DNA of 64,000 bases from Formosa sp. L2A11 (GTDB taxonomy: Bacteria; Bacteroidota; Bacteroidia; Flavobacteriales; Flavobacteriaceae), in the NCBI RefSeq assembly GCF_009796865.1, contig NZ_CP047028.1, forward strand, positions 1,178,001 through 1,242,000, written 5' to 3'. Positions 17,769 to 27,274 of this stretch are shown in pieces. Made by a program: the position numbers and the translations under genes. Below the pieces are notes generated by a model that saw nothing but the letters and a program-made list of their open reading frames with translations, ran no database searches and was not told the origin of the DNA. How positions within the stretch are numbered: the first letter of the stretch is position 1; each line of letters begins with the position of its first letter.

Positions 17769-18836
17769 ATGAAGATATTTCAATGTAGTCATTGCGACTT
17801 TCCTGTGTTTTTCGAAAATACAACTTGCGAAAGTTGTGGATCGGCTTTGGGATATCTAGATTCAGAAAACGAGATTTTTTCTAATAATACAAGACAGGTT
17901 GAGTGGACTATTAATGGCGAAAATTATACCTATTGTAAAAATAAAAACTTACACGCATGTAATTGGCTAGTTCCTATAGACGACGAAACTGGATTTTGTA
18001 CATCTTGTAACTTAAATAGAACAATTCCAGATTTATCTGTTCCAGAATATTACGAACGTTGGCAAATTATGGAAATAGCAAAGCATAGACTTATTTATGC
18101 TTTACAACGTTTAGAGCTTCCTTTAATAAGTAAATTTGAAAATCCAGATACCGGATTGTTTTTCGACTTTTTATCTAAAGAAGATGCCAATGCTAACGGA
18201 AAAAAAGTAATGACTGGGCATGCAAATGGTGTTATTACTATCCTTTTAGCAGAAGCAGATACCGTAACACGCGAGCAAATGCGTATCTCTTTAAATGAAA
18301 AATATAGAACCTTAATAGGCCATTTTAGACACGAAATAGGGCATTACTATTGGGATAGAATTTTTAGAAATAATACTGAATTTTTAGAATCGTTTAGAAG
18401 TTTGTTTGGCGACGAGAGTAAGGATTATGCCGAAGCGTTAAAAACACATTATGCAAATGGCGCACCTAAAGACTGGAAAAATAATTATATAAGTACATAC
18501 GCATCGTCACATCCTTGGGAAGATTGGGCCGAAACTTGGGCGCATTATCTTCATATTTTAGATGCTATGGAAACTGCTTTTTATTTTGGTTTAGAAGGCA
18601 ATCCTAATTTGCGTAATTCAGAACATATGCGTATTGCAGCCATTTATCCTTACAAGGATAATCTTCCATTTAAAACTATTTTAGACGAAATATCTTCTCT
18701 GTTTTATGCTGTTAATAGTATAAACAGATCTATGGGAATTACAGATGTATATCCTTTTGTAATATCAGACAAGGTTATCGAGAAATTAGAATTTATTCAT
18801 CAAATATTACAGCGCTATAAAATGCTTGTCCCTTAG
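17769..18836 (+). CDS. Putative zinc-binding metallopeptidase with zinc ribbon
   Basis: The 355-residue protein has an N-terminal zinc ribbon (Cys6, Cys9, Cys20, Cys23) and a second Cys group (Cys56, Cys64, Cys77, Cys80). A peptidase core carries HEIGH at 188-192, an HExxH zinc site. A downstream Glu-rich segment, HPWEDWAETWAHYLH, probably supplies the third ligand. This matches the zinc-ribbon_6/Peptidase_Mx (formerly DUF2248) family. No signal peptide is seen, so it is probably cytoplasmic. The physiological substrate of the family is not known to me. Confidence 0.85.
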   Translation: MKIFQCSHCDFPVFFENTTCESCGSALGYLDSENEIFSNNTRQVEWTINGENYTYCKNKNLHACNWLVPIDDETGFCTSCNLNRTIPDLSVPEYYERWQIMEIAKHRLIYALQRLELPLISKFENPDTGLFFDFLSKEDANANGKKVMTGHANGVITILLAEADTVTREQMRISLNEKYRTLIGHFRHEIGHYYWDRIFRNNTEFLESFRSLFGDESKDYAEALKTHYANGAPKDWKNNYISTYASSHPWEDWAETWAHYLHILDAMETAFYFGLEGNPNLRNSEHMRIAAIYPYKDNLPFKTILDEISSLFYAVNSINRSMGITDVYPFVISDKVIEKLEFIHQILQRYKMLVP

Positions 18837-19145
18837 GTTATACTCGTTTCAAATTTAAACTTCCAAAAACACTTCCATTTTCTTAGATAATTAAAAAACA
18901 AAGGGCTCTAGTTGTCTTCGCTCTTGTTGTGCTTTACAGTGTGTAATGGTGTTGTGTATAATTAGTATACGTTAGACTTCGTTGTGTATAAAAATTATAC
19001 ACATTTTTTATTGTTGTTATTGTTTTAGTCTATTGTAAATCAATACTTTAAGTGTGTTGGCATACGTATTGCTAAATGTTAAGCGTATCCAGATATGTAT
19101 ATCGGGAACTTAAAAAAGCAAACATAATTTAGTAGTACATATATT
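18837..19145. other. Intergenic region with tandem GTTGTGTATA repeats
   Basis: These 309 bases hold two direct copies of GTTGTGTATA (18951-18960 and 18981-18990), the second forming part of a terminator-like hairpin. No ORF was found. The segment before the next start has no perfect TAnnTTTG box. Confidence 0.5.
18983..19009 (+). terminator. Rho-independent terminator after the metallopeptidase gene
   Basis: A 9-bp perfect stem (TGTGTATAA / TTATACACA, 18983-18991 and 18995-19003) with a 3-base loop is followed by six T. It lies about 150 bases downstream of the metallopeptidase stop. Confidence 0.65.
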
Positions 19146-20099
19146 ATGAAATCGACAACATTAAACATAAGCCAATTTAATATTTCAGAAGCCATATTTG
19201 GTGATTTTGAAACTTTAAATGAGTCCGTTTTTAAAAATGAGTCAATTACAGAAAGACGTATAAGTTTTACAAGTGCAATAGTGTTTATAAGCACTTTTAT
19301 GTTAATGATTGGTGGCGCATTTGGTGTCTATGCTTTTTATATGGAATTTAAAGACATTCTTTTAAACCCAATATATAACCCAGCTATTTATGGTATTTTT
19401 ATTTTCGTAATTGGTTGGTTAGCGTTTAACGGCGGATTATTCCTTTTTAGATTTTATTTATATTTAAAACATAAACCTGTAGAAACAATAGGAGACGATT
19501 TATTACCTCATACAACTGTAATTGTTTCCGCTCAAAATATGGGTAAACATGTATACGAAACGTTAATGAATTTAGTAAAAAGTGATTATCCAGAAGAAAA
19601 ATTACAAATACTTGCTATAGATAATGCTAGTAATGACGATACTTGGAGCTGGATGCATGAAGCTAAAAACGATTTTGGAGAACGTGTTACTATTATTCAA
19701 CACGCTGAGAATATGAGTCAGCATTCTGTTTTACAACACGGATTTGATATAGGTACAGGAGATGTTTTTGTAACTGTAAATAACACTGCGCAAATTACAG
19801 AAGATACTTTAAGAACTGTAGTTAGTCGTTTTATTGAAAATGGAGAGCGAAAAGTAGAGTCTAAAGGAGTTCGTGTGTTAAGTAAAGAAAAAGAAACAAT
19901 TTCAAGAACAGATAAAGATCAATCAAATTTAGTTTTAAGTTTTGCTAAACGTGCTTTGTCTCAGAGATATGTAAAAAGTACATATTCTTATGTTTCTAAA
20001 AAAGGTTACAATGCATCTTTAAAAGTGTTTAAGCGTTTAGATGTGGCCTTATTACACATAGAAAAAGAATTAAAACAAAACTTAGGCTTTTCAGCTTAA
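19146..20099 (+). CDS. Membrane protein with degenerate GT2 domain
   Basis: The 317-residue product has two predicted transmembrane segments at about 42-66 and 82-108. A GT2-like domain follows: TTVIVSAQNMGKHVYETLMNL, then KLQILAIDNASNDDTW at 153-167, which keeps the first Asp motif. The segment that should carry DxD reads VFVTVNNTAQ (208-216), with no Asp, and the protein ends without the QxxRW region or the later helices of processive GT2 enzymes. It is probably catalytically inactive or binds a sugar nucleotide without transfer. It stands alone between two terminators. Confidence 0.7.
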   Translation: MKSTTLNISQFNISEAIFGDFETLNESVFKNESITERRISFTSAIVFISTFMLMIGGAFGVYAFYMEFKDILLNPIYNPAIYGIFIFVIGWLAFNGGLFLFRFYLYLKHKPVETIGDDLLPHTTVIVSAQNMGKHVYETLMNLVKSDYPEEKLQILAIDNASNDDTWSWMHEAKNDFGERVTIIQHAENMSQHSVLQHGFDIGTGDVFVTVNNTAQITEDTLRTVVSRFIENGERKVESKGVRVLSKEKETISRTDKDQSNLVLSFAKRALSQRYVKSTYSYVSKKGYNASLKVFKRLDVALLHIEKELKQNLGFSA

Positions 20100-20613
20100 G
20101 TGAACAACATAAAAAATCAATAATATTTTTCAACCTTAAGAGATTTTATTTTACACTGAATTAGTTTATAGTCAACAGAATTTTGCATCACAAAAATAAG
20201 TAGATTAAAAAAACAAGCAATTAGGTTGAGGCCTCTGAGAACACATGTTCTTGGAGGTTTTTTTATTTACGGTTCTTAAATAATCTGTTTTTGCTTAAAA
20301 ATTACGCAAACCTTTAAGTAAGATGTTTATCGGTACGTTCTAAAAGGGACTAAAATTTGTAAAGGGCTTATATTGTTGATGTTTTCAATCGTTTTTTTAT
20401 AATTCAGACTAAATTTATATCCTTCCTAATTTCTGCTATAAAAGCGTTCATTTTGAGTATTATTTATTATTGAGCCTAAAAATTCCTAAATTCACATATA
20501 AACGAAAGTGTTGTTTAGCTATTGTTAAAATTCGCATTTAGATTTAAATGTGCCGCCTTCATTTTATATAAAGTTTTAGAGAGTTACTTAACAAAACATA
20601 TATTTTATTAAAA
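20100..20613. other. Intergenic region upstream of the xylose operon
   Basis: This 514-base gap contains the hairpin at 20232-20264 and an AT-rich leader before xylB. A short inverted repeat CATTTA-GATT-TAAATG (20535-20550) lies 64 bases before the xylB start and could be an operator, but the match is too short to call. No ORF was supported. Confidence 0.45.
20232..20264 (+). terminator. Rho-independent terminator upstream of xylB
   Basis: The arms at 20232-20243 and 20246-20257 (CCTCTGAGAACA / TGTTCTTGGAGG) pair with two wobble pairs, and seven T follow. It lies 130 bases past the stop of the GT2-like gene and isolates it from the xylose operon. Confidence 0.75.
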
Positions 20614-22098
20614 ATGTATTACTTAGGAATAGATTTAGGAAGTTCATCGGTTAAAGTCGCTTTGGTTGATGCCGAAAGCGGAAAAAAAATAATATCACTT
20701 CACGAGCCTCCAAACGAAATGGAGATTGTTGCTGTTAATCCAGATTGGGCAGAACAAGATCCTAATATGTGGTGGATGCACCTTTGTAATGCTATAAAAC
20801 GAGTTACGGTAGAGGCTAAAGTAAATCTTTCAGAAATAAAAAATATAGGAATTTCTTATCAAATGCATGGTTTAGTCATTGTTGATAAGGAAGGAAAATC
20901 ATTACGAAATTCAATAATTTGGTGCGATAGTCGCGCTGTAGAAATTGGCAGACAAGCATTAAAAGATTTAGGAAAAGAGTTTTGTGGAGAACACATGTTA
21001 AATGCTCCAGGGAATTTTACCGCTTCAAAATTAAAATGGGTTATAGATAACGAACCTGAAATTTATAAAAGCACTTATAAATTTATGTTGCCTGGCGATT
21101 TTATAGCATATAAACTTACGGGTAAAATGGCAACCACTAAAAACGGATTGTCTGAAGGTATTCTGTGGGATTATAAACAAGATAATGTTGCTATTGGATT
21201 ACTAGATTACTATGGTATTGATAAAGCTTTAGTGCCAGAAATTGTAGAGAATTTTACAAATCAAGGTGTGGTAAACGAGCAAGCTTCTAAAGATACAGGA
21301 TTGCCATTAGGTATTCAGGTTACATATCGTTCAGGAGATCAACCAAACAATGCGTTATCTCTTAATATTTTTAATCCAGGAGAAGTTGCTGCTACTGGAG
21401 GGACTTCTGGTGTTGTATATGCCGTTTCTAATAATTTAGAACCTCAAGAAATATCAAAAGTAAATCATTTTGCACATGTTAACTATACAAATTCAGAGCC
21501 TGTAATCGGGACGCTTTTAAATATAAACGGCGCAGGAATTCAGTATAGATGGTTACGTAATAATTGTGGAAACGATTCTTATGAAGTCATGAATAATAAA
21601 GCTTCAGAAGTCGAAGTAGGTTCTAACGGGCTCGTAATTATCCCGTTTGGTAATGGTGCAGAACGTATGTTGGAAAATAAAAATGTGGGAACTCATATTT
21701 TAAACCTCAATTTAAATCTGCATAACAATGCGCATTTATATCGTGCCGCTTTAGAAGGTATCGCTTTTTCATTTGTGTATGGTATAGATATTTTGAAAAA
21801 AGATACAGGAGAGCTTAAAGTGATTAGAGCCGGGAATGATAATTTATTTAGATCTGAAATCTTTTCAAATACAGTAGCGACATTAATAAATCAAGATATA
21901 GAAATTTATAATACAACAGGTGCAGTTGGTGCGGCAAGAGCAGCAGGTTTAACAGATGGTAATTTCGATAAATTTGGAGAAAACATAACCAAAAACGATC
22001 ATGTTATGACCTATAAACCTTTACAGAATAACGCAAAATATGTAGCAGCTTATGTGGCTTGGAAAAACGAGTTAGAAATGATATTAAAACATAAATAA
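20614..22098 (+). CDS. xylB: Xylulokinase
   Basis: It phosphorylates D-xylulose to xylulose 5-phosphate for the pentose phosphate pathway. This is a FGGY-family kinase of 494 residues. The N-terminal phosphate loop DLGSSSVKVALVD is at about 6-18, SIIWCDSRAVEIG near 105-117, and the C-terminal ATP-side segment GAVGAARAAG near 448-457. It is immediately followed (3 bases) by xylA, the preceding pathway step, so the substrate call is strong. Confidence 0.93.
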   Translation: MYYLGIDLGSSSVKVALVDAESGKKIISLHEPPNEMEIVAVNPDWAEQDPNMWWMHLCNAIKRVTVEAKVNLSEIKNIGISYQMHGLVIVDKEGKSLRNSIIWCDSRAVEIGRQALKDLGKEFCGEHMLNAPGNFTASKLKWVIDNEPEIYKSTYKFMLPGDFIAYKLTGKMATTKNGLSEGILWDYKQDNVAIGLLDYYGIDKALVPEIVENFTNQGVVNEQASKDTGLPLGIQVTYRSGDQPNNALSLNIFNPGEVAATGGTSGVVYAVSNNLEPQEISKVNHFAHVNYTNSEPVIGTLLNINGAGIQYRWLRNNCGNDSYEVMNNKASEVEVGSNGLVIIPFGNGAERMLENKNVGTHILNLNLNLHNNAHLYRAALEGIAFSFVYGIDILKKDTGELKVIRAGNDNLFRSEIFSNTVATLINQDIEIYNTTGAVGAARAAGLTDGNFDKFGENITKNDHVMTYKPLQNNAKYVAAYVAWKNELEMILKHK

Positions 22099-22101
22099 AT
22101 T

Positions 22102-23427
22102 ATGGCAACACTAGGAAATAAAGAATTTTACAAAGGTATTGGTGATATTAAATTTGAAGGAAAGGAATCCGATAATCCATTAGCATTTAAATATTATAAT
22201 CCAGAACAAGTGGTTGCTGGAAAAACTATGCGTGAGCATTTTAGATTTGCTGTTGCATATTGGCATACATTCTGCGGAACAGGAGGAGATCCTTTTGGTC
22301 CAGGAACATTAAATTTTCCTTGGGATAGATCTACAGATGCTATTCAGGCAGCAAAAGATAAAGCAGATGCTGCTTTCGAATTTATTACTAAAATGGGATT
22401 TGATTACTTCTGTTTTCACGACGTAGATTTAGTAAGAGAAGGTTCTTCTTTTGGCGAATTAGAAAACAGATTAGCTACTATAACAGAGTATGTAAAAGAA
22501 AAGCAAGCTGCTTCTGGGGTAAAATTACTTTGGGGTACATCTAATTGTTTTTCAAATCCACGTTACATGAATGGGGCGTCTACCAATCCAGATTTTAATG
22601 TGTTAGCTAGAGCTGGCGGACAAATAAAATTAGCTATGGATGCAACGATTGCATTACATGGAGAAAATTATGTATTCTGGGGAGGTCGTGAAGGTTATAT
22701 GAGTTTGCTAAACACCGATATGAAACGTGAATTAGACCATATGGGACGGTTTTTGGGTATGGCTAGAGATTATGCCAGATCACAAGGTTTTAAAGGGAAT
22801 TTCTTAATAGAACCTAAGCCTATGGAACCTATGAAACATCAATACGATTTTGATACAGCTACAGCTATTGGGTTTTTAAAAGAATATGGTTTAGATAAAG
22901 ATTTTAAAATTAATATTGAAGTAAATCATGCCACTTTAGCGCAACATACATTCCAACACGAAATTGCTACAGCTGCTAAAGCGGGCATGTTAGGAAGTTT
23001 AGATGCTAACCGAGGAGATTACCAAAATGGTTGGGATACAGACCAATTTCCAAATAACATTCAAGAAACCACAGAAGCCATGTTGGTATTCTTAAAATCT
23101 GGAGGATTACAAGGTGGTGGTGTTAATTTTGATGCTAAAATTAGAAGAAACTCAACAGATATGGAAGATGTATTCCATGCACATATTGGAGGTGCAGATA
23201 CGTTTGCAAGAGCATTACTTACCGCAGATAAAATTATATCATCTTCAGCCTACGATAAATTAAGAACACAACGTTATAGTTCGTTCGATTCTGGTAAAGG
23301 AAAAGATTTTGAAGCTGGAAAATTAGAATTTAAAGATTTATACAAAATTGCTCAAGAAAATGGAGAATTAGAACTGCAAAGTGGTAAACAAGAATTGTTT
23401 GAAAACATCATTAATCAATACATTTAA
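22102..23427 (+). CDS. xylA: Xylose isomerase
   Basis: It isomerises D-xylose to D-xylulose using divalent metals. The 441 residues match class II xylose isomerases. Catalytic His106 and Asp109 lie in [11 protein letters not shown] (104-114). Metal-binding segments [16 protein letters not shown] and [15 protein letters not shown] follow, then GSLDANRGD. It forms an operon with xylB. A hairpin at 23459-23499 separates it from the transporter gene. Confidence 0.96.
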   Translation: MATLGNKEFYKGIGDIKFEGKESDNPLAFKYYNPEQVVAGKTMREHFRFAVAYWHTFCGTGGDPFGPGTLNFPWDRSTDAIQAAKDKADAAFEFITKMGFDYFCFHDVDLVREGSSFGELENRLATITEYVKEKQAASGVKLLWGTSNCFSNPRYMNGASTNPDFNVLARAGGQIKLAMDATIALHGENYVFWGGREGYMSLLNTDMKRELDHMGRFLGMARDYARSQGFKGNFLIEPKPMEPMKHQYDFDTATAIGFLKEYGLDKDFKINIEVNHATLAQHTFQHEIATAAKAGMLGSLDANRGDYQNGWDTDQFPNNIQETTEAMLVFLKSGGLQGGGVNFDAKIRRNSTDMEDVFHAHIGGADTFARALLTADKIISSSAYDKLRTQRYSSFDSGKGKDFEAGKLEFKDLYKIAQENGELELQSGKQELFENIINQYI

Positions 23428-23458
23428 TATAATAAGGTGAAGTTTTAAAAATAACCAG

Positions 23459-23499
23459 ACTGTATTCTTAGTTCTAACCAAATTAAGAATACAGTTTTT
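23459..23499 (+). terminator. Hairpin between xylA and the sugar porter
   Basis: A perfect 12-bp stem (ACTGTATTCTTA / TAAGAATACAGT, arms 23459-23470 and 23484-23495) is followed by TTTT. It probably terminates or attenuates the xylBA transcript before the transporter gene. Confidence 0.7.
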
Positions 23500-23561
23500 A
23501 AAACCTTTACTTATGTGTTTTTCAACATTCATTTAATAAACAACAAACAAACTATAATATC

Positions 23562-24986
23562 ATGTCTACGTCGCATAATTCCGCCTTTTTATGGCGTTTA
23601 ACTTTAGTTGCCACTTTGGGAGGTTTGCTCTTTGGGTACGATACTGCTGTAATTTCGGGAACTGTAAGTTCTTTAGAGCACTTTTTTGTATTGCCTTTTG
23701 GTTTGTCAGAAATGGCATCTAATGCACGCTTGGGATTCTTAGTTTCTAGTGCATTAATAGGTTGTATTATTGGGGGAATTTCTGGAGGTGTTATTAGTCG
23801 AAAATTAGGGAGAAAGAATGGTTTGATTTTAGCTGCTGTTTTGTTTTTGGTATCTGCAATTGGGTCTTCTGCTCCGGAATTATTTTTTAAACCAGTAGGA
23901 GAGGGCGATCATACATTTATGTATTTCTTTATTGTATATCGTGTTATTGGAGGTGTTGGAGTTGGGTTAGCATCTATGTTATCTCCGCTTTATATTGCTG
24001 AAATAGCACCTGCAAAAAGCAGAGGTCGTTTGGTTTCTATGAATCAATTTGCAATCGTTTTCGGTATGCTTATTGTGTATTTTGTAAATTATTATATTTC
24101 TAGTCAAGGGGATGCTAGTTGGCTAAATACAATTGGATGGCGTTGGATGTTTGCTTCAGAAGTTATTCCAGCAGGTTTATTTCTTTTCTTTTTAATGTTT
24201 GTTCCAGATACACCACGTTCTTTAGTGTTGCAATCTAAACCAGAAGAAGCTTTAAGTGTTCTAACGCGAGTAAATGGTGCTGCTGATGCAAAAGTAATTC
24301 TTAAGGATATTAAGGAGACTGTAACAGGACATGCGGGAAAATTATTCTCTTACGGTATTCCTGTAATTGTTTTCGGGATTTTATTATCTGTTTTTCAGCA
24401 ATTTGTTGGGATAAACGTTGTGTTGTATTATGCGCCTGAAATTTTTAAAAGTATGGGGTCTGGTACAGATACAGCTTTAATGCAAACCATTATTGTAGGC
24501 GCAATAAACTTACTTTTTACAGTTTTAGCTATGCAAACCGTTGATAAGTTTGGAAGAAAACCATTAATGATAGTTGGTGCATTAGCCATGGCAGTCTCTA
24601 TGTTTGCTTTAGGAACTTCATTTTTTAGTCATTCTTTAGGAGTGTTCTCTTTAATATGTATGTTGGTTTATGTTGCTGGATTTGCTATGAGTTGGGGACC
24701 TGTAACATGGGTGCTTTTGTCGGAGATTTTTCCAAACAATATTCGAGGTAAGGCTTTAGCGATTGCTGTAGCTTGCCAATGGGTTGCTAATTATTTAGTG
24801 TCGTGGACGTTCCCAATGATGGATAAAAACAGCTATTTAATTCAGCAGTTTAACCATGGATTTGCTTATTGGATATATGGGTTAATGGGAGTTTTAGCTG
24901 CATTCTTTGTATGGAAATTTATTCCAGAAACTAAAGGAAAAACATTAGAAGACATGAACGATTTATGGACTAAAAAAAAAGTATAA
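23562..24986 (+). CDS. MFS sugar porter (probable xylose:H+ symporter)
   Basis: This is a 474-residue major facilitator protein with 12 predicted helices. Sugar-porter signatures are visible: GGLLFGYDTAVISG near 19-32, the cytoplasmic loop RKLGRKNG near 85-92, QQFVGINVVLYYAP near 280-293, and the C-terminal PETKGKTLEDM. It lies between xylA and a LacI regulator gene, so xylose uptake is the likely role. Other pentoses or glucose cannot be excluded. It is probably transcribed apart from xylBA because of the preceding hairpin. Confidence 0.88.
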   Translation: MSTSHNSAFLWRLTLVATLGGLLFGYDTAVISGTVSSLEHFFVLPFGLSEMASNARLGFLVSSALIGCIIGGISGGVISRKLGRKNGLILAAVLFLVSAIGSSAPELFFKPVGEGDHTFMYFFIVYRVIGGVGVGLASMLSPLYIAEIAPAKSRGRLVSMNQFAIVFGMLIVYFVNYYISSQGDASWLNTIGWRWMFASEVIPAGLFLFFLMFVPDTPRSLVLQSKPEEALSVLTRVNGAADAKVILKDIKETVTGHAGKLFSYGIPVIVFGILLSVFQQFVGINVVLYYAPEIFKSMGSGTDTALMQTIIVGAINLLFTVLAMQTVDKFGRKPLMIVGALAMAVSMFALGTSFFSHSLGVFSLICMLVYVAGFAMSWGPVTWVLLSEIFPNNIRGKALAIAVACQWVANYLVSWTFPMMDKNSYLIQQFNHGFAYWIYGLMGVLAAFFVWKFIPETKGKTLEDMNDLWTKKKV

Positions 24987-25011
24987 AATAATTCTTTTTG
25001 AATACTTATAT

Positions 25012-25058
25012 AAACGGCACAAGATTAATAGTTATTAGCTATTTGTTTTGTGCTGTTT
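25012..25058. terminator. Possible bidirectional hairpin between porter and LacI genes
   Basis: The arms AAACGGCACAA (25012-25022) and TTGTGCTGTTT (25048-25058) pair with one G-U. The loop contains the LacI stop codon. It may serve both convergent genes. The loop is long (25 bases), so confidence is limited. Confidence 0.4.
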
Positions 25059-26062
25059 CTTTCTACAAGGGTAGTTTTAATTGTTTTGGTTTGAAAAATA
25101 GTATTAGTATCTGTTGGTTGTTCTATTCTCGAAATTAAAATTTCTGCAGCTGTTTTTCCCATAAATACACTGTGCTGATTTATGCACGTAATGGATGGTT
25201 TTGTGTATTTAAAAAAATCGCTATTTGTAAAGCTTATTATAGAAATAGCATTTGGAATAGTGTAACCTCGATCTTGCGCTATGATCATAGATTCTACTGC
25301 CGAAAATTCTTCAAGACCAATAATAGCATCAACCTTTTGGTAATCTAGCATGGTTTTTATTTCCGTTTCAAAATCGTAACCCGGTTTTATAACGTTTATT
25401 ATCTTTTTGTTTACAGGGATTTTATAATCTTCTAAAGCTTTTAAATACCCATCAATTCTAAGTTTAATAATCCCAACATTATCTAAAGTCGATACAACCG
25501 AAATGTGTTTACATCCTGTTTTTATTAAGTGTTCGGTAGCCTTATATGCGCAGTTAAAATCGTCTACAATAACTTTATCCGTATTTATTGAATCTGAAAC
25601 ACGATCGAACATCACAATAGGGCCAGCGTTATCTATAAACTCTTCAAGATGTTTAAAATGTTGTTTTGCCTCTGTTTCTTCACTTAAAGAAATGAGTAAG
25701 CCATCTATAATACCATTTTCTAGCATGTTTATAGATGTAATTTCCTTTTCTAATTTCCCATGAGATACAATTGTAATAACGTTATAGCCTTTATCATTAG
25801 CAATTTGTTCTACCCCACTAAATGTTTTTACAAAAAACGGATTCAATATAGAGGGCATAATAACGCCAATAGTTTTTGTTTTTTTATTAAGTAAACTTAA
25901 TGCTATGCTATTTGGCCTGTAGTTGTGTTGTTTGGCGTATTCTTGAATTTTTAGTTTGGTAGCAATACTAATTTCATGGCTGTCTTTTAAAGCTTTAGAC
26001 ACCGTTGCTATAGACACATTAAATATTTTTGCAATTTGTTTTAATGTGGTGCGTTGTTTCAT
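25025..26062 (-). CDS. LacI family transcriptional regulator of the xylose locus
   Basis: The 345-residue protein has an N-terminal LacI HTH (TLKQIAKIFNVSIATVSKAL, about 4-23), the hinge helix NSIALSLLNKKTKTIGVIMP near 52-71, and a periplasmic-binding-like sensor domain to the C-terminus. It is convergent with the sugar porter gene. By position it probably represses xylBA and the porter and responds to xylose or a derivative. A 10-bp palindrome TGATTAATCA lies 22 bases upstream of its own start (26085-26094) and could be an autoregulatory site. Confidence 0.88.
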   Translation of the reverse strand: MKQRTTLKQIAKIFNVSIATVSKALKDSHEISIATKLKIQEYAKQHNYRPNSIALSLLNKKTKTIGVIMPSILNPFFVKTFSGVEQIANDKGYNVITIVSHGKLEKEITSINMLENGIIDGLLISLSEETEAKQHFKHLEEFIDNAGPIVMFDRVSDSINTDKVIVDDFNCAYKATEHLIKTGCKHISVVSTLDNVGIIKLRIDGYLKALEDYKIPVNKKIINVIKPGYDFETEIKTMLDYQKVDAIIGLEEFSAVESMIIAQDRGYTIPNAISIISFTNSDFFKYTKPSITCINQHSVFMGKTAAEILISRIEQPTDTNTIFQTKTIKTTLVERNSTKQIANNY

Positions 26063-26311
26063 GAAAGATTAAAATTAATGTTATTGATTAATCAGTATAA
26101 AAGTATGAAAATAGCCTAAATTTTAATCAATAAACAATTCAAATTAATTTATACCATTTTATGGAAGTGTTTTAAGTTTTTTGTTTCTAATAATATTTAA
26201 AGATGTAAGAATAATTAGTTCTTAATTTTACCTTGTTTTTCGAGTAATTATTCTCGATTTAGAATAGTATAAAGGGTTATAATCCGTATTTTTAAGTCTT
26301 AAATATTTATT

Positions 26312-26698
26312 ATGTTAGCATTTGAACATTTTGCCCTAAATTTAAAAAATCCGAAAGAAGTAAGTGATTGGTATTGCACCCATTTACAGATGAAAAAAGT
26401 AGTAGATAAGGACGAAGCTCCTTTTGTAACCTTCTTGGCAGATTCAGAAAATCGTCTAGTTTGCGAATTATATTATCAGCCAGATTTTCCTATTACTAAT
26501 TTTAAAAAAAAACATCATTTAACATTCCATTTTGCTTTTAAAACAGATGATGCAGAAACCTTAAAAAATAAGCTAATAGAAGAAGGTGCAACACTTATAG
26601 ATGATGCTAAATTAACAGATGGTTCGCATTTAGTTATGTTGCGAGACCCTTGGGGATTACCACTTCAACTATGCGAGCGGGCAACACCTTTAGTGTAA
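26312..26698 (+). CDS. VOC (glyoxalase/bleomycin-resistance) family protein
   Basis: The 128-residue protein has the two beta-alpha-beta-beta-beta halves of the vicinal oxygen chelate fold: FEHFALNLKNPKEVSDWYC at the start and the late DGSHLVMLRDPWGLPLQLCER. Candidate metal or ligand residues include His6, the HHLTFHFAF segment and the Glu near the end. It is cytoplasmic with no signal peptide. The substrate cannot be inferred. It stands alone between two intergenic regions. Confidence 0.8.
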   Translation: MLAFEHFALNLKNPKEVSDWYCTHLQMKKVVDKDEAPFVTFLADSENRLVCELYYQPDFPITNFKKKHHLTFHFAFKTDDAETLKNKLIEEGATLIDDAKLTDGSHLVMLRDPWGLPLQLCERATPLV

Positions 26699-27071
26699 TT
26701 TCAAGATAGATTCATCATATATTTTCGATAAGTATTTTAAAAATATATGGTGATTTTATGTTTTATCTGTAAAGACTAATCTTTTTTTTTAAGAGTTTAG
26801 CTAGTCTGGTAATATTCTGATATAATGTTTTTTGTAATCTATACAATTCTTAATCTGAATTTTAATATTTGAGTAAAATAACTAAGAAATTAAATACTTG
26901 AAAGCGGAAAAAAACAATGAAATCTCGTAAATAGCGTAATAAATACTTGTTTAAGTCGATGTTTTTGTATTAAATTTACCCCCGATTATAAAGATTAGAT
27001 TAACAGTATAGCATAGATTTAATTTTTATATAACCTATACGGTTAAATTTAATTAACCCAGAACTAATGTG
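26699..27071. other. AT-rich gap with a probable promoter
   Basis: This gap of about 370 bases follows the VOC gene. Near its right end, TTG (26947-26949) and TAAATTTA (26971-26978) are spaced by 21 bases, resembling a Bacteroidota promoter with one mismatch in the -7 box. It would drive the small PID-CTERM-like gene with a leader of about 85 bases. No ORF or convincing hairpin was seen. Confidence 0.4.
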
Positions 27072-27272
27072 ATGCAGAATAAATATAAATTCATTTTACT
27101 AGTTTTTTTACTTGCAGGGTCTATGTGTTTTGCACAATCGGGAAATAATACACCGCCTACTCCAAGTACACAAGGTGCTCCAACACCTCCAGGTGCTCCT
27201 GTTGATGGTGGTTTGTCTTTACTTATTGCTGCAGGTGCTTTTTATGGTATTAAAAAATCTTTAAATAGCTAA
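27072..27272 (+). CDS. Small PID-CTERM-like sorted surface protein
   Basis: The 66-residue product from ATG 27072 (a GTG lies directly before it) has an N-terminal signal peptide ending MCFAQ. A short Pro/Thr/Gly-rich mature part follows. The tail is APVDGGLSLLIAAGAFYGIKK: a short motif, one hydrophobic helix and a basic end. This tripartite tail resembles the PID-CTERM sorting domain of Bacteroidota, thought to be processed by an exosortase-like enzyme. No such enzyme is in the window. Its stop is 2 bases from that of the convergent ribE. Confidence 0.7.
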   Translation: MQNKYKFILLVFLLAGSMCFAQSGNNTPPTPSTQGAPTPPGAPVDGGLSLLIAAGAFYGIKKSLNS

Positions 27273-27274
27273 GG

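Noticed and set aside
20535..20550. CATTTA-GATT-TAAATG as xylose operator
   Set aside because: A 6-bp A/T-rich inverted repeat is expected by chance here and does not match the palindrome upstream of the LacI gene.
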